Notes under the pieces: model-generated
What the model saw: only the letters and a program-made list of their open reading frames with translations
What the model was told of the DNA's origin: nothing
The model's database searches: none
Translations under genes and position numbers: made by a program
Shown here: positions 1-9,381 of the stretch, piece after piece
How positions within the stretch are numbered: position 1 is the stretch's first letter
Layout: every line of letters begins with the position of its first letter
Source of the DNA: Pedobacter duraquae
GTDB taxonomy: Bacteria > Bacteroidota > Bacteroidia > Sphingobacteriales > Sphingobacteriaceae
Assembly (NCBI RefSeq): GCF_004362245.1
Contig: NZ_SNWM01000004.1
Coordinates: forward strand, 248,001-312,000
DNA: 64,000 nt
Direction of reading: 5' to 3'

Positions 1-560
1 GTACCTTCCTGATCAGGTGCCATCCCTCCAGGATACCGGGCTGATATACCACGTTTACCGTCTTTAAACACCGAGCAATAAAAATCAATGGCCTCTTCTG
101 CCCTGCCCGCTCCTTCGCCTGTATACATGAGCGATGGAACTACAGCTGGCCTTTGCTCTCCCTCCGGTTTCGTCAGCATTAATTGCCAGTTTACACCGTA
201 TTTATCTGCCACCCACCCATAGCGTTCGCTAAAAGGGTAATGATCCAAAGGCATCATTATTTTTCCATCGTCAATCAATTTACTCCATAACTCGTCTATC
301 TGTTTTATAGCATCCTTATCGCGTGAAGGATCAAAATTTATCATGAAAGAAATGGACGGGCTGATCTTAAAAGGAGCTTCGCCGCTGATCCCGAGAAACG
401 TATACCCGGCAAAAGTAAATTCAACTACCTCACATTCGCCTCCTGGTATCGAAAACTGATTAACAAAGCTGATCGCTGAATCAGGCATTAAAGTAGTGTA
501 AAACTCGGCCGCCTCATGCGCTGGGCGGTTGAACCAAAGATGTGCTTTAATAGGTTGCAT
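1..560 (-). CDS. VOC/PhnB-like family protein (3' end cut by window edge)
   Basis: A reading frame opens with ATG at 558-560 and stays open for 186 codons to the window edge, so the C-terminus is missing. The translation begins MQPIKAHLWFNRPAHEAAEF and carries two similar halves, each with a metal-site/edge-strand pattern of the glyoxalase/bleomycin-resistance (VOC) fold; YGWVADKYGVNWQLM is typical of PhnB / '3-demethylubiquinone methyltransferase-like' VOC proteins of about 160 residues. A second VOC half starts around residue 140, so this may be a two-domain member. Family membership is fairly clear from motifs; the substrate is unknown. It is not co-transcribed with the next gene, because a hairpin lies between them. 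Confidence 0.75.
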   Translation of the reverse strand, partial: MQPIKAHLWFNRPAHEAAEFYTTLMPDSAISFVNQFSIPGGECEVVEFTFAGYTFLGISGEAPFKISPSISFMINFDPSRDKDAIKQIDELWSKLIDDGKIMMPLDHYPFSERYGWVADKYGVNWQLMLTKPEGEQRPAVVPSLMYTGEGAGRAEEAIDFYCSVFKDGKRGISARYPGGMAPDQEG

Positions 561-698
561 AAGTAAATAAATTTGATGTCGGTTAAGGGTTTGACAATCA
601 AAAATAAGAGATTTTGAATCGTAGCATAAGGGGCATATGTGACAATTTGAGGGCTGGTTGCGACAAGAACAGAACAACTAAGGTGTCATTTAAACGAA

Positions 699-730
699 AA
701 AAGCAAGAACGTTTATGCGTTCTTGCTTTT
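699..730 (-). terminator. Rho-independent terminator of the 792-1073 gene
   Basis: Two perfect 13-bp arms (699-711 and 718-730) enclose a 6-nt loop. The stem base is A/T, so on the minus strand the hairpin ends in a T run. It lies about 60 nt after the stop codon of the small minus-strand gene at 792-1073 and could also work in the opposite direction. Confidence 0.8.
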
Positions 731-791
731 ACAAATTTATGTTTATGATATTTCTCTTAATTTGATTGTTTACAATTATTGGCCAATCCGC

Positions 792-1073
792 TCAATCAAC
801 CAGCCTGTATTTTTGAGGTTTACTATTTGTTCTTTCAATTAAGTTTCTCGCTTCGAGATCTAACTTAACAGTCTCGCCATACCACTGCACACCACCTTCA
901 AACGTATCTTTTACCCTTTGATAAAGTTCCTCCATCAACTCGGTGTGTGTAAGCGCGTTCTTGCTTAGGATCAACAGCAACTCAGCCTTAATCAACTCGT
1001 ACTTGAGCACCGTGATTTTCTTATTCGTTTTACCCGGATCTGGATGGAGCGTTTGGATAGTTTCAGCCTTCAT
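792..1073 (-). CDS. Small conserved hypothetical protein (DUF6958-like)
   Basis: This 93-residue protein starts MKAETIQTLHPDPGK and ends QKYRLVD. A longer frame reaches back to 1148, but the internal ATG at 1073 is preferred because it has a purine-rich stretch just before it and because this is where similar small proteins, as I remember them, begin. The predicted fold is helical with a winged-helix flavour (helices, then the ARNLIERTNSKPQKYRL hairpin). It resembles a family of short soluble proteins annotated DUF6958 in Bacteroidota and other bacteria; this assignment is from memory. It lies 90 nt downstream of the azoreductase on the same strand, so co-transcription is possible. Function unknown. 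Confidence 0.6.
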   Translation of the reverse strand: MKAETIQTLHPDPGKTNKKITVLKYELIKAELLLILSKNALTHTELMEELYQRVKDTFEGGVQWYGETVKLDLEARNLIERTNSKPQKYRLVD

Positions 1074-1163
1074 AATCGCTTCTTCAAATATTAGACACCT
1101 TTTAAATATGCTGTTCACCCAATCCATTATTTGAGAAAGGCTGAACAACGAAAGTAAAACTAT

Positions 1164-1763
1164 TTATAATTGAATACTATCAATTCCTTTATCAAGCGCT
1201 GTCTGCTGTAGCTCAGCAACCGCAAACCCTTCAGCTCTTACAATTGTAACATCAGTAATTCCAATAAAGCCCAACATAGTTTTGATATAAGGCGTAACGA
1301 AGTCAAAACCTGTAGCCGGTCCCGAACTGTATACACCACCAGTTGTAACAGCAACATATGCTTTTTTTCCGGTTAATAAACCCACAGGGCCTTCCGCTGT
1401 ATATTTAAAGGTTATCCCTGCACGCGCGATGTGGTCAAACCATGACTTCAAAACTGACGAAATACCAAAATTGTACATCGGTGCACCAATCACAAGCACA
1501 TCGGCGTCCATAATTTCTTTAATTGCGTCGTTAGAATGTTTAATGGCTTCCTTATCGGAATCAGTATGATTTTCTACAGGTGTAAAAAATGCATTTAAAT
1601 GAGCTTCCTCAAGATGTGGAAACGGTTTGTTTGTTAAATCATGTACTTGCACAAACGCAGCAGGATCTTGCTCTTTTAAGCGGTCGATAATGGCATCTGC
1701 CAATTTAATGCTGTTTGAAGCCGCACCCCGTGGGCTTGAAATGATATTTAATATTCTTGACAT
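1164..1763 (-). CDS. azoR: FMN-dependent NADH-azoreductase
   Basis: A 199-residue flavodoxin-fold quinone/azo reductase. The N-terminal MSRILNIISSPRG is the phosphate-binding loop for FMN. APMYNFGISSVLKSWFDH is the AzoR signature that contacts flavin and dimer partner, and the later GGVYSSG segment is the second flavin contact. Length matches the family (about 200). These cytosolic homodimers reduce quinones and azo dyes with NAD(P)H and usually serve in electrophile or thiol-stress defence. A paralogue sits at 10482-11081; the two share order of motifs and length. Unlike that copy, no HxlR regulator or palindrome is seen upstream here. Confidence 0.92.
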   Translation of the reverse strand: MSRILNIISSPRGAASNSIKLADAIIDRLKEQDPAAFVQVHDLTNKPFPHLEEAHLNAFFTPVENHTDSDKEAIKHSNDAIKEIMDADVLVIGAPMYNFGISSVLKSWFDHIARAGITFKYTAEGPVGLLTGKKAYVAVTTGGVYSSGPATGFDFVTPYIKTMLGFIGITDVTIVRAEGFAVAELQQTALDKGIDSIQL

Positions 1764-1937
1764 AGTTTCTTTTTTTTATGCAAGGTACGCTCTTATCTAC
1801 GCTGCCCACGTTGACATAGGATAAGAAATAAAATATTTACGACGGTTAAAAGGCTGAAATAGATCTCCGAACTTTTGTTTGCTTCATTCATTTTATTTTT
1901 TTTACAAAATCTAAAATCTGAATACCCCCTAAAACCG

Positions 1938-1945
1938 TAGTTTTG
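1938..1945 (+). promoter_or_regulatory. Candidate Bacteroidetes -7 element for the 1983 gene
   Basis: TAGTTTTG fits the Bacteroidetes -7 consensus TAnnTTTG and lies 37 nt before the ATG at 1983. No convincing TTG -33 box is found at the right distance, so this is only a weak call. Confidence 0.3.
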
Positions 1946-1982
1946 TGTTAACAAACCTCAGAGGGACTAATTCGCTTAATTT

Positions 1983-2579
1983 ATGAAAAAATGGCTTGCT
2001 ACCACATGGCTAGCTTTTCTGTTGGTAACTATCGTTACGTTATTTTGGTACAATCAATTTGTGTACAGCTTGCCCACACCTGTTCCTCTAAATTACCGTA
2101 CCGTAAAACCCGGAAAAAAGATCAGCGTAAACGACAAAATTAAAACGGACCATACCAAACCTATATTCCTTCATTTTTTTAATCCTGAGTGTCCATGTTC
2201 CCGGTTTAACATCGACCAGTTCAAAGCGTTAGTCAAAACTTATAAGGATCAGGTCAACTTCGCGGTAATACTCCTGTCTGACAAACACTACACAGCGTCA
2301 GAAATTCAAAAAAGGTTTGGTTTCGAAGTACCCGTTTATGCCGATAGTACAGTGGCGGCAGCCTGCGGAGTTTATTCTACACCTCAAGCTGTGGTTTTAA
2401 AAGAAGATCAAACTTTATATTACCGTGGAAATTATAACAAGAGCAGGTATTGCACAGATATGAAAACAAACTATGCAAAGATGGCTATAGAAGGTGTTGT
2501 GAAACACCAACTTTTATCCGGTCTTGACAAATATGCATTGAAAGCTTATGGTTGTACCTTGCCTAACTGTGGAAAATAA
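1983..2579 (+). CDS. Membrane-anchored thioredoxin-like protein
   Basis: A 198-residue protein with one N-terminal membrane segment (about residues 5-25) and a periplasmic thioredoxin-like domain. The motif HFFNPECPCSRFN places a CPC pair where TlpA/redoxin proteins carry CxxC, so the redox centre is atypical and one residue shorter. The AACGVYSTPQAVVL stretch contains the cis-proline region of the fold. Two more cysteines near the C-terminus (YGCTLPNCGK) could form a second pair. Its stop codon overlaps the ATG of the hybrid kinase gene by one base, so the two are translationally coupled and probably work together. The reading 'redox partner or sensor accessory of the kinase' is inference. 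Confidence 0.8.
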   Translation: MKKWLATTWLAFLLVTIVTLFWYNQFVYSLPTPVPLNYRTVKPGKKISVNDKIKTDHTKPIFLHFFNPECPCSRFNIDQFKALVKTYKDQVNFAVILLSDKHYTASEIQKRFGFEVPVYADSTVAAACGVYSTPQAVVLKEDQTLYYRGNYNKSRYCTDMKTNYAKMAIEGVVKHQLLSGLDKYALKAYGCTLPNCGK

Positions 2580-4819
2580 TGTCAAATACGACTGATGTAC
2601 CTCTAGCCCAGATAACGGAAACACTCGAAGCATATAATTCAAACGTTAAAGAGCGTTCCGACAGGCTGATCAATTACTTTATGATCGCCTTTTTCTTCAC
2701 AGGCATCGGCCTCGCATTTTTTTACGATACCTGGACTATAGCTCTGGGTGTGGGCGGACTGAATCTATTAGCCTATTATTCCATAAAATGGGCACTCCCA
2801 GAATCTGATCTGTATCAATACGTACTTAGCGTTTGTCTTGGAATTTTCATGGCCCAGTTTATATTTCAAATGCACGGTATGTTCGAAATGCACTTCTTCG
2901 CCTATATAGGTAGTGCTATTTTGATTACCTATCAGAATTGGAGGTTGCAGATTCCAATGATGATTTTTGTCGTCATCCATCATTTATCCCTAAATTATAT
3001 CCAAAGTCTTGGTTATGGCGAAGTCTACTTCACCACGTTAGACTATCTGGAGGTTCGCACGATTGTAATTCACATTGTACTAACTGGAGTAATTTTCTTT
3101 ATTGCAGGCCTCTGGGCACACCACTTAAGAAAATACAATGGTATTCAGCTTTCGATGATGGCTTACATCAAAGAAAAGAAAGCGCATCAGGATGCCCTGG
3201 AGAAATTAAACAACGAACTCAAAATTTCTAATCAGGAAGCCATAGATGCACGTTTGGATGCTGAAAAAGCAGCGCAGGCCAAAAGCATTTTTCTAGCAAC
3301 AATGAGTCACGAAATCCGTACACCCATGAACGGCGTTCTGGGTATGACCTCGTTGCTGACTGAAACTACGCTGGACGACGAGCAGAAAGACTATGTGAAC
3401 GTAATCAGCACCAGCGGCGAAGCCCTTCTAAATGTAATTAACGATATCCTTGACTATTCAAAAATCGAATCCGGCAACCTCGATCTTGAAGAGATGAGCT
3501 TCGATTTGCACAAATGCATTGAAGATGTAATTGATTTATTCGCCAAACGCGCTACAGTACAGCAACTGGACTTGTTATATGAAATAGACCATAATTTACC
3601 TGAAATCCTTGTGGGTGATGCTTTTCGTCTGCGCCAAATACTTATAAACCTGGTAAACAATGCTATGAAATTTACCAAAGAGGGCGAAGTTCATGTATCT
3701 GTTAAACACCTTGGTACACTCAATGATGTCGTTGACATTCTTTTTGAAATCCGTGATACGGGCATCGGGATCCCTGAAGAAAAACTTAACAAATTGTTCA
3801 AGCCGTTTTCGCAAGTTGATTCGTCAAATACCCGTAAATATGGAGGTACCGGATTGGGCTTGGTTATTAGTGAAAAACTGGTAAAGTTGATGGATGGTGC
3901 GATTAATGTAAGCAGCAAGGTTGACGAAGGAACGGTATTTGGATTCACAATCAGATCGGTAGCAGGATCTCCCGATGCACATCAGCTCTTAGTTGTTGAT
4001 CCTGTTCAAAACGCCGGCAAGAAGGTGCTTATAGTAGATGATAACCATACAAACCTCAGAATCTTAAAGGGGCAACTAGAGCAATGGAATCTTCAACCCA
4101 TCGTGTATAGCGACCCAACCGAAGCGCTAAAGTACATCGATGGCCCGGATCAGCCAGATATGTTGATTACAGATATGCAGATGCCGGAAATGGATGGCAT
4201 TGAACTTGCGAGAGCCGTAAGAGCGAAAAACAGCACCATCCCGATTATTCTCCTGAGTTCGGTTGGTGATGAGGGTAAACACCGCAACACAGACCTTTTT
4301 GCAGCAGTAATTAATAAGCCTGCTAAGACCAAACAGTTGAGAAAGATCGTCCATCAGACTTTACACCAGCAAATGCTGACAGTTAAAGATAAAGATGGAA
4401 ACACCAACACCTTAAATGTTGAGTTTGCGGATAAATATCCTTTAGAAATTCTCCTGGTTGAAGATCATCCGATAAATATGAAGCTGGCTACCAGGATACT
4501 TAATAAACTTGGTTATGCAGCTGACCTGGCCGCAAATGGATTGGAAGCAGTTGAAAAATTTAGTAAGAAAAACTATGATTTGGTGCTGATGGATGTGTTG
4601 ATGCCAGAAATGGACGGTCTTGAGGCAACGCGGGTCATCAGAGGCTTTGGTGGTCACCAACCGAAGATTATCGCCATGACAGCCAACGTGATGTCAGAAG
4701 ATAAAAATGCGTGCTTTGTTGCCGGCATGGACGATTACCTTTCCAAACCTATTCATATTGATTCCCTGCTCGAGCAAATTTCGAAAACCTTTAACGAAAA
4801 GAGTCGTACGTCTCAATAG
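2579..4819 (+). CDS. Hybrid sensor histidine kinase with two receiver domains
   Basis: A 746-residue membrane kinase. Residues about 30-180 form five or six membrane helices with a His/Met/Phe-rich segment (MHGMFEMHFFAYIG, later VIHHL); I recall a similar membrane module in chemoreceptors and GGDEF proteins. A coiled coil (about 195-235) leads to HisKA with phospho-acceptor H244 in SHEIRTPMNG, then the ATPase domain (N box ILINLVNNAMKF, DTGIGIP, GGTGLGL). Two receiver domains follow, with phospho-acceptors D532 (TDMQMPEMDG) and D672 (MDVLMPEMDG); both keep the N-terminal acidic pair and the lysine. No output domain or HPt is present, so phosphate must pass to another protein. Overlap with the thioredoxin-like gene suggests redox or small-ligand sensing (inference). 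Confidence 0.93.
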   Translation: MSNTTDVPLAQITETLEAYNSNVKERSDRLINYFMIAFFFTGIGLAFFYDTWTIALGVGGLNLLAYYSIKWALPESDLYQYVLSVCLGIFMAQFIFQMHGMFEMHFFAYIGSAILITYQNWRLQIPMMIFVVIHHLSLNYIQSLGYGEVYFTTLDYLEVRTIVIHIVLTGVIFFIAGLWAHHLRKYNGIQLSMMAYIKEKKAHQDALEKLNNELKISNQEAIDARLDAEKAAQAKSIFLATMSHEIRTPMNGVLGMTSLLTETTLDDEQKDYVNVISTSGEALLNVINDILDYSKIESGNLDLEEMSFDLHKCIEDVIDLFAKRATVQQLDLLYEIDHNLPEILVGDAFRLRQILINLVNNAMKFTKEGEVHVSVKHLGTLNDVVDILFEIRDTGIGIPEEKLNKLFKPFSQVDSSNTRKYGGTGLGLVISEKLVKLMDGAINVSSKVDEGTVFGFTIRSVAGSPDAHQLLVVDPVQNAGKKVLIVDDNHTNLRILKGQLEQWNLQPIVYSDPTEALKYIDGPDQPDMLITDMQMPEMDGIELARAVRAKNSTIPIILLSSVGDEGKHRNTDLFAAVINKPAKTKQLRKIVHQTLHQQMLTVKDKDGNTNTLNVEFADKYPLEILLVEDHPINMKLATRILNKLGYAADLAANGLEAVEKFSKKNYDLVLMDVLMPEMDGLEATRVIRGFGGHQPKIIAMTANVMSEDKNACFVAGMDDYLSKPIHIDSLLEQISKTFNEKSRTSQ

Positions 4820-4859
4820 ATGAACTACTTGTCAGTACATCAATAGACTTGACACCTTA

Positions 4860-4904
4860 CCGGACTAGCTACTTTCTGAAAACCGGCATAGTATATTAGT
4901 CCGG
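4860..4904. repeat. Inverted repeat between kinase and TonB receptor genes
   Basis: CCGGACTA (4860-4867) is repeated inverted as TAGTCCGG (4897-4904), with a further inner pairing TACT/AGTA (4870-4873 with 4890-4893). It could be the terminator of the kinase gene (no T run follows) or an operator over the receptor promoter. A -7-like TACATTTG follows at 4913-4920, 17 nt before the ATG of the receptor gene. Confidence 0.5.
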
Positions 4905-4936
4905 CGACATCTTACATTTGAAAAAAATTAATTAAG

Positions 4937-6802
4937 ATGACGAAGATTTATTTTGCTGTGCTCCTTTTGTTATGCGGTAATATATATGCCCAGAAAAAAC
5001 AAGATACCACAATCCTGATCAATGAAGTGGTGATCAACGAAAACGGATTCAATACCCCAATATCTAAACAGAATAGAAATGTATATGTGATTGATCAGGC
5101 AATGATAGCGAAGCTACCGGCCCGCACTGTTCAGGAATTACTGCAATACGCAAATGGAATAGATCTTCGACAACGCGGCCCTTTCGGCGGTCAGGCCGAT
5201 ATCAGCATTGATGGCGGAAGTTTTGAACAGACGGTTGTGCTGTTAAACGGAATCAAAATCATTGATACGCAGACAGGGCACAATATGCTGAATCTTCCAA
5301 TTCCTGTAGAAGCGATAGAAAGAATTGAAGTGATTAGGGGGCCGGCTGCCAGGATCTATGGAATAAACAGCTTGACTGGAGCCATAAACATCATTACTAA
5401 GAAGCCTACAAAGTCAGGAATTGTAGTCAATACTTACGCAGGCACAAATTTCGAGAAAGATACTACTGGAACGGGAAACACATTTTATGGTAGAGGGATT
5501 CAGTTAGGTGCAATTTTGAGTAAAGATAACCAGCAACATTCGTTTTTCGGGTCACATGATAAAAGTAATGGTTATCGTTATAATACAGGATTTGAAAATA
5601 ACAAGCTACTTTACCTGGGCCATTATAAACTCAACGAATTCAATGAAATAAGCACTTCGTTTGGTTACATTAAAAACGGTTTCGGGGCAAACGGATTTTA
5701 CGCATCGCCAGGCGATAAAAATTCAACCGAGTATGTTCAGACTACGCTTGCCTCAGCACAATCAAAACATATTTTAAATGACAAATGGACATTAATTCCA
5801 AAATTAAGTTACAGATATAATTTTGATGATTACCGATATTTTGGAAATAGCAATCTCAATGCGGGTGTAAGTAAACACTATACAAACTCAGCAGCCGCAG
5901 AACTCAATTCGGTCTATAAAACAGTCGCCGGCGAATTAAGTTTAGGGGCTGAAGTAAGAAACGAGCACATAAGTTCGTCAAATATTGGCCAGCACCGTCG
6001 GGGAAACCTGGGGATCTATTCACAATACCGTACCGATCTGATGGAAAAGCTTAACGTAAATCTCGGGACTTATATCAATTATAATTCAGACTACAAATGG
6101 CAGATCTATCCAGGAATTGATGCCAGTTATACAATAACTGATTTATTTAAAATCATAGGAAGCGTAGGTACCAGCCAAAGACTTCCATCTTTTACAGATC
6201 TCTATCTTGACCAGCGTCCCGGAAACATCGGAAATCCAAATCTGAAACCCGAAAATGCTTTTCAGAGCGAAGTTGGTTTCAAATTTATTGAAAGACATAT
6301 CACTTTCAACACGAGTGCATTTTACAGAAGTATCAGCAGTTTTATAGACTGGACACGCAGCGTAAATACGGATCCGTTTCAAAGTAATAACCTTGGTAAT
6401 ATGTTTACCAGGGGTGTAAATGCGCGGGCAAACTACACCGGAAATATTTCTAGCGACGCCAGATTGAATATCAACCTCGGATATTCCTATCTGAAATCAA
6501 AGTTTAGTGATATGGAATCCAGACTTATCTCTAAGTATCAGATCTCATCGCTAAAACATCAGTTAACAAATACTGTCGACTATCAATATCGCAATTTCTC
6601 CGTTTTGGTAGCCACTCGATTCAATCAACGTGTATCCGGCCCTTCTTATTGGATAAACGACTTTAGGATCAGCCAAACGGTAAAAAAGTTAACAATATCA
6701 GTAGATGCGCAAAATATTTTCAACACTACGTATTATGAAATTGGGGCTATCCCGCTTCCATCCCGATGGGCTAGTCTGGGTATTAAATACGTGTCTTTTT
6801 AA
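4937..6802 (+). CDS. TonB-dependent outer-membrane receptor (BtuB-like)
   Basis: A 621-residue receptor with a signal peptide ending near NIYAQ, a plug domain (residues about 45-155, with LLNGIKIIDTQTG and PVEAIERIEVIRGPAARIYG, the classic plug end) and a 22-strand barrel ending in an aromatic (KYVSF). There is no CarboxypepD_reg/SusC-type N-terminal extension, so it belongs to the smaller BtuB/siderophore-type class rather than SusC. It is not followed by a SusD gene. Substrate is not readable from sequence; vitamin, haem, siderophore and metal complexes are all possible. No cobalamin riboswitch fits in the short upstream gap. Confidence 0.9.
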   Translation: MTKIYFAVLLLLCGNIYAQKKQDTTILINEVVINENGFNTPISKQNRNVYVIDQAMIAKLPARTVQELLQYANGIDLRQRGPFGGQADISIDGGSFEQTVVLLNGIKIIDTQTGHNMLNLPIPVEAIERIEVIRGPAARIYGINSLTGAINIITKKPTKSGIVVNTYAGTNFEKDTTGTGNTFYGRGIQLGAILSKDNQQHSFFGSHDKSNGYRYNTGFENNKLLYLGHYKLNEFNEISTSFGYIKNGFGANGFYASPGDKNSTEYVQTTLASAQSKHILNDKWTLIPKLSYRYNFDDYRYFGNSNLNAGVSKHYTNSAAAELNSVYKTVAGELSLGAEVRNEHISSSNIGQHRRGNLGIYSQYRTDLMEKLNVNLGTYINYNSDYKWQIYPGIDASYTITDLFKIIGSVGTSQRLPSFTDLYLDQRPGNIGNPNLKPENAFQSEVGFKFIERHITFNTSAFYRSISSFIDWTRSVNTDPFQSNNLGNMFTRGVNARANYTGNISSDARLNINLGYSYLKSKFSDMESRLISKYQISSLKHQLTNTVDYQYRNFSVLVATRFNQRVSGPSYWINDFRISQTVKKLTISVDAQNIFNTTYYEIGAIPLPSRWASLGIKYVSF

Positions 6803-6835
6803 GACTAAGGCATCGGATAGACTGCTTTTCCTGAT

Positions 6836-6871
6836 TACGGTTTGTTTACTATCAACGGTAATCAAACCGTA
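6836..6871. repeat. Hairpin upstream of the MocR gene
   Basis: TACGGTTTG (6836-6844) pairs with CAAACCGTA (6863-6871); after one T-T mismatch, TTAC pairs with GTAA, leaving an 8-nt loop. An A-rich tract follows, so it lacks the T run of a standard terminator on the plus strand. It may end the TonB receptor transcript imperfectly or be a binding site for the downstream regulator. Confidence 0.6.
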
Positions 6872-6922
6872 TTTAAAAAAAACGCTAGCTTAGCATTCTA
6901 AATTGAGCACAGTTTTTATAAG

Positions 6923-8401
6923 ATGAATAGCCCTGTTGACATACCGTACAAAAGTCTTATTCAGCTTAACTCAAATTCATCGATGCCCATCTATCGGCAA
7001 ATTGCCGATAGAATAATTGATTGCATATTACGGGGTCATTTAATGGCAGGTATCAACCTTCCCGGCACCCGGGTCTTGAGCAAGATTCTTGGGGTAAACC
7101 GCAACACTATAGTAGCAGCCTACGAGGAATTGGAAAGACAAGAATGGGTCAAAAAAAAACCGAACAAAGGCACAGTTATTCTGCACGGCACACATCCAGT
7201 GGCATCTAAAACACACAGAGGAGAAAATCTACAGCCAGCATCCTATCCTACCTTCACCGGCTTCAGTTTTACGCAGACAAACATTCTGGATGATCCCTTT
7301 GAATTTTCTGACTGTGAGTATGTATTCAATGACGGAATTCCCGATATCAGGCTTATACAAATCAGCGATTTGTCGCATCGGTATAGTGCTAATTTAAAGA
7401 GAAAGTCAAACAGAAAAAAACTGACCGGCTATAATCAGGAAGGCAGCGAATATTTCAAGGCTAACCTCTGCAATTACCTTAATCTCTCCCGTGGACTGCA
7501 TATCTCCGGTAAAAATTTATTGATTACAAGGAGCACGGAAATGAGTGTGTATATCACATCACGAATTCTGCTTACAGAGGGCGATCTGGTATTGGTTGGG
7601 GAATTGGGATATTTCTCCGTAAATATGATATTGCAGAAAAATGGTGCGCATATCAAAACTGTACCAATAGATCAACAGGGAATCGACGTTGATGCTATCG
7701 AAATAATCTGCAAAACACAAAAGGTTCGGATGGTCTACATTACCCCCCATCATCATTATCCTACCACAGTTACACTCAGTCCACAACGTAGAATTCAGCT
7801 ACTTGAACTGGCTGTTAAGTATGGATTTGTGATCCTGGAAGATGATTATGACTACGATTTTCATTACACCAAAAGTCCCGTTTTGCCACTTTGTAGTGCC
7901 GATAGCTCAGGGATGGTAGTCTACATAGGATCATTTGGCAAATCACTCGCTCCCGGGTTCAGAACAGGTTTTATTGTTGCGCCGGACAATATCATGGCTG
8001 AAATGAGAAAATATTTGGGCATTATAGACCGGCAGGGCGATATACTGATGGAGCAGGTATTAGGCGAAATGATAGAAGATGGAGAAATCCACCGGTATAT
8101 GAGAAAGTCGTTGAAGGTTTATCAGGAAAGACGTGACTATTTTGCGGAATTGCTCAACGAACATCTGGCAGATGAAATTGAGTTTGACCTCCCTTCGGGG
8201 GGATTGGCTTTTTGGCTACGCTGGAAGCAAAAAGTTAACCTATCGCAGCTGGCAAAAAGATGCCATAAAAACAATCTATTCATCCCCAAAACGTTGATGT
8301 ATCAAAACAGCAAAATCGCAGCTATGCGGGTAGGTTTTGGAAATCTGACCAGAGCAGAAATGGAAAACGCAGTGGCCATTCTAAAAAAGTCCGCAGGCTA
8401 A
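6923..8401 (+). CDS. MocR/PdxR-type GntR regulator with aminotransferase domain
   Basis: A 492-residue fusion of an N-terminal GntR winged helix (about residues 15-85; PIYRQIADRI, RVLSKILGVNRNTIVAAYEELE, KKKPNKGTVIL) and a C-terminal fold-type I aminotransferase domain (about 125-490). The PLP lysine is K340 in GSFGKSLAPGFRTGF, and the aspartate of ILEDDYDYDF is the usual pyridine-nitrogen contact. Such regulators sense PLP or an amino-acid adduct and often control vitamin B6, GABA or taurine genes. No metabolic target is adjacent; it stands alone between a TonB receptor and a DUF6266 gene, so the regulon is unknown. Confidence 0.92.
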   Translation: MNSPVDIPYKSLIQLNSNSSMPIYRQIADRIIDCILRGHLMAGINLPGTRVLSKILGVNRNTIVAAYEELERQEWVKKKPNKGTVILHGTHPVASKTHRGENLQPASYPTFTGFSFTQTNILDDPFEFSDCEYVFNDGIPDIRLIQISDLSHRYSANLKRKSNRKKLTGYNQEGSEYFKANLCNYLNLSRGLHISGKNLLITRSTEMSVYITSRILLTEGDLVLVGELGYFSVNMILQKNGAHIKTVPIDQQGIDVDAIEIICKTQKVRMVYITPHHHYPTTVTLSPQRRIQLLELAVKYGFVILEDDYDYDFHYTKSPVLPLCSADSSGMVVYIGSFGKSLAPGFRTGFIVAPDNIMAEMRKYLGIIDRQGDILMEQVLGEMIEDGEIHRYMRKSLKVYQERRDYFAELLNEHLADEIEFDLPSGGLAFWLRWKQKVNLSQLAKRCHKNNLFIPKTLMYQNSKIAAMRVGFGNLTRAEMENAVAILKKSAG

Positions 8402-8706
8402 CAGTCCATGTGGGAATGCCTATTTGGCGATAGCCACATCAAATTAAGCTGGTTATTGTTCAGGTACACATTTTACCAGAAGTTAAATCGTATTGCTAAA
8501 AAGTTATTGAAACACGCAGCACAAACGCACATCCGACACACCCCCCACGCAGCCCTAACCCAGCTGTAGATGCGTTAGAGGTGTATGTCGTCTGAGTTAA
8601 ATATCAGTGTTGGATTTGTGTACATAGAACTTTTTATAAGCGCATTCCTTTTATTTACAGTAACTTATACCTATATTGATTTAATATTCACTTAAACTTA
8701 TCAATC
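8402..8706. other. Intergenic stretch with no gene seen
   Basis: This 305-nt gap between the MocR and DUF6266 genes has no plausible ORF or RNA gene. A C-rich patch near 8540-8555 and an A/T-rich end that probably holds the promoter of the next gene are the only notable points. Confidence 0.6.
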
Positions 8707-9342
8707 ATGGGAATTGCAAAAAATGGAATTCATGGCCCTGTAAGCGGCAAAGTCGGCCAGGTCGTATGGTATGAATCAAATGGACAAAACTTAGCCAGAG
8801 GGATTGGCTCACGAACGGCGGCCCGTACGCCAAATGAAATTCAATCGTCGAATCGGCAAAGCGTTTTAATCAAGTTTTTCGTTAAAATCAAACCTTTTAT
8901 AACAAAGGGATTTAGTGGTGCAGCGGCAGGCACAACACGCAATTTCCATAATCTGGCGGTATCTTATAACCGCCTGAATGCAATTCATCCGGATAAAAGC
9001 AAAACAGATATTCTGTATGATAAAGTACGTCTTGCTCAAGGAAATTTGCCTACACCCCAAAATCCATCAGTTACAAAAAATGCCGAGGGACTGGAATTTA
9101 AGTGGGAATTTGAAGGTCTAGCAAACGACCGCCGAAACGATCGCACCATGCTTTTGGCCTACTTCCCTGCAAAAGATCTGTTTGTTTACGATACCTCTGG
9201 TGCGCGTAGAAAAACACTCAGCGACGAACTAGCTATCAATGAATTGTACATCAATGATACCATGCACGTGTACATGGCTTTCTGTGCAACAGATGAAACG
9301 CTGGATGTCTCAAACAGTATTTATCTTGGCCAGATCAATTGA
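8707..9342 (+). CDS. DUF6266 family protein
   Basis: A 211-residue protein beginning MGIAKNGIHGPVSGKVGQVV, the hallmark opening of DUF6266, a family of about 210 residues that is abundant and often multi-copy in Pedobacter and relatives (from memory). There is no signal peptide. The conserved N-terminal glycine-rich hairpin is followed by a helical part and a C-terminal beta-sandwich-like half. Function is not established for the family. It is a single gene with its own strong terminator at 9382-9427. Confidence 0.85.
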   Translation: MGIAKNGIHGPVSGKVGQVVWYESNGQNLARGIGSRTAARTPNEIQSSNRQSVLIKFFVKIKPFITKGFSGAAAGTTRNFHNLAVSYNRLNAIHPDKSKTDILYDKVRLAQGNLPTPQNPSVTKNAEGLEFKWEFEGLANDRRNDRTMLLAYFPAKDLFVYDTSGARRKTLSDELAINELYINDTMHVYMAFCATDETLDVSNSIYLGQIN

Positions 9343-9381
9343 TAAAGAAGCATAGCTATGGAATATACCGGATTATACTAG

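Noticed and set aside
4820..4936. Possible cobalamin riboswitch before the BtuB-like receptor.
   Set aside because: The gap is only 117 nt and lacks the conserved B12-box elements; a simple inverted repeat is all that is seen.
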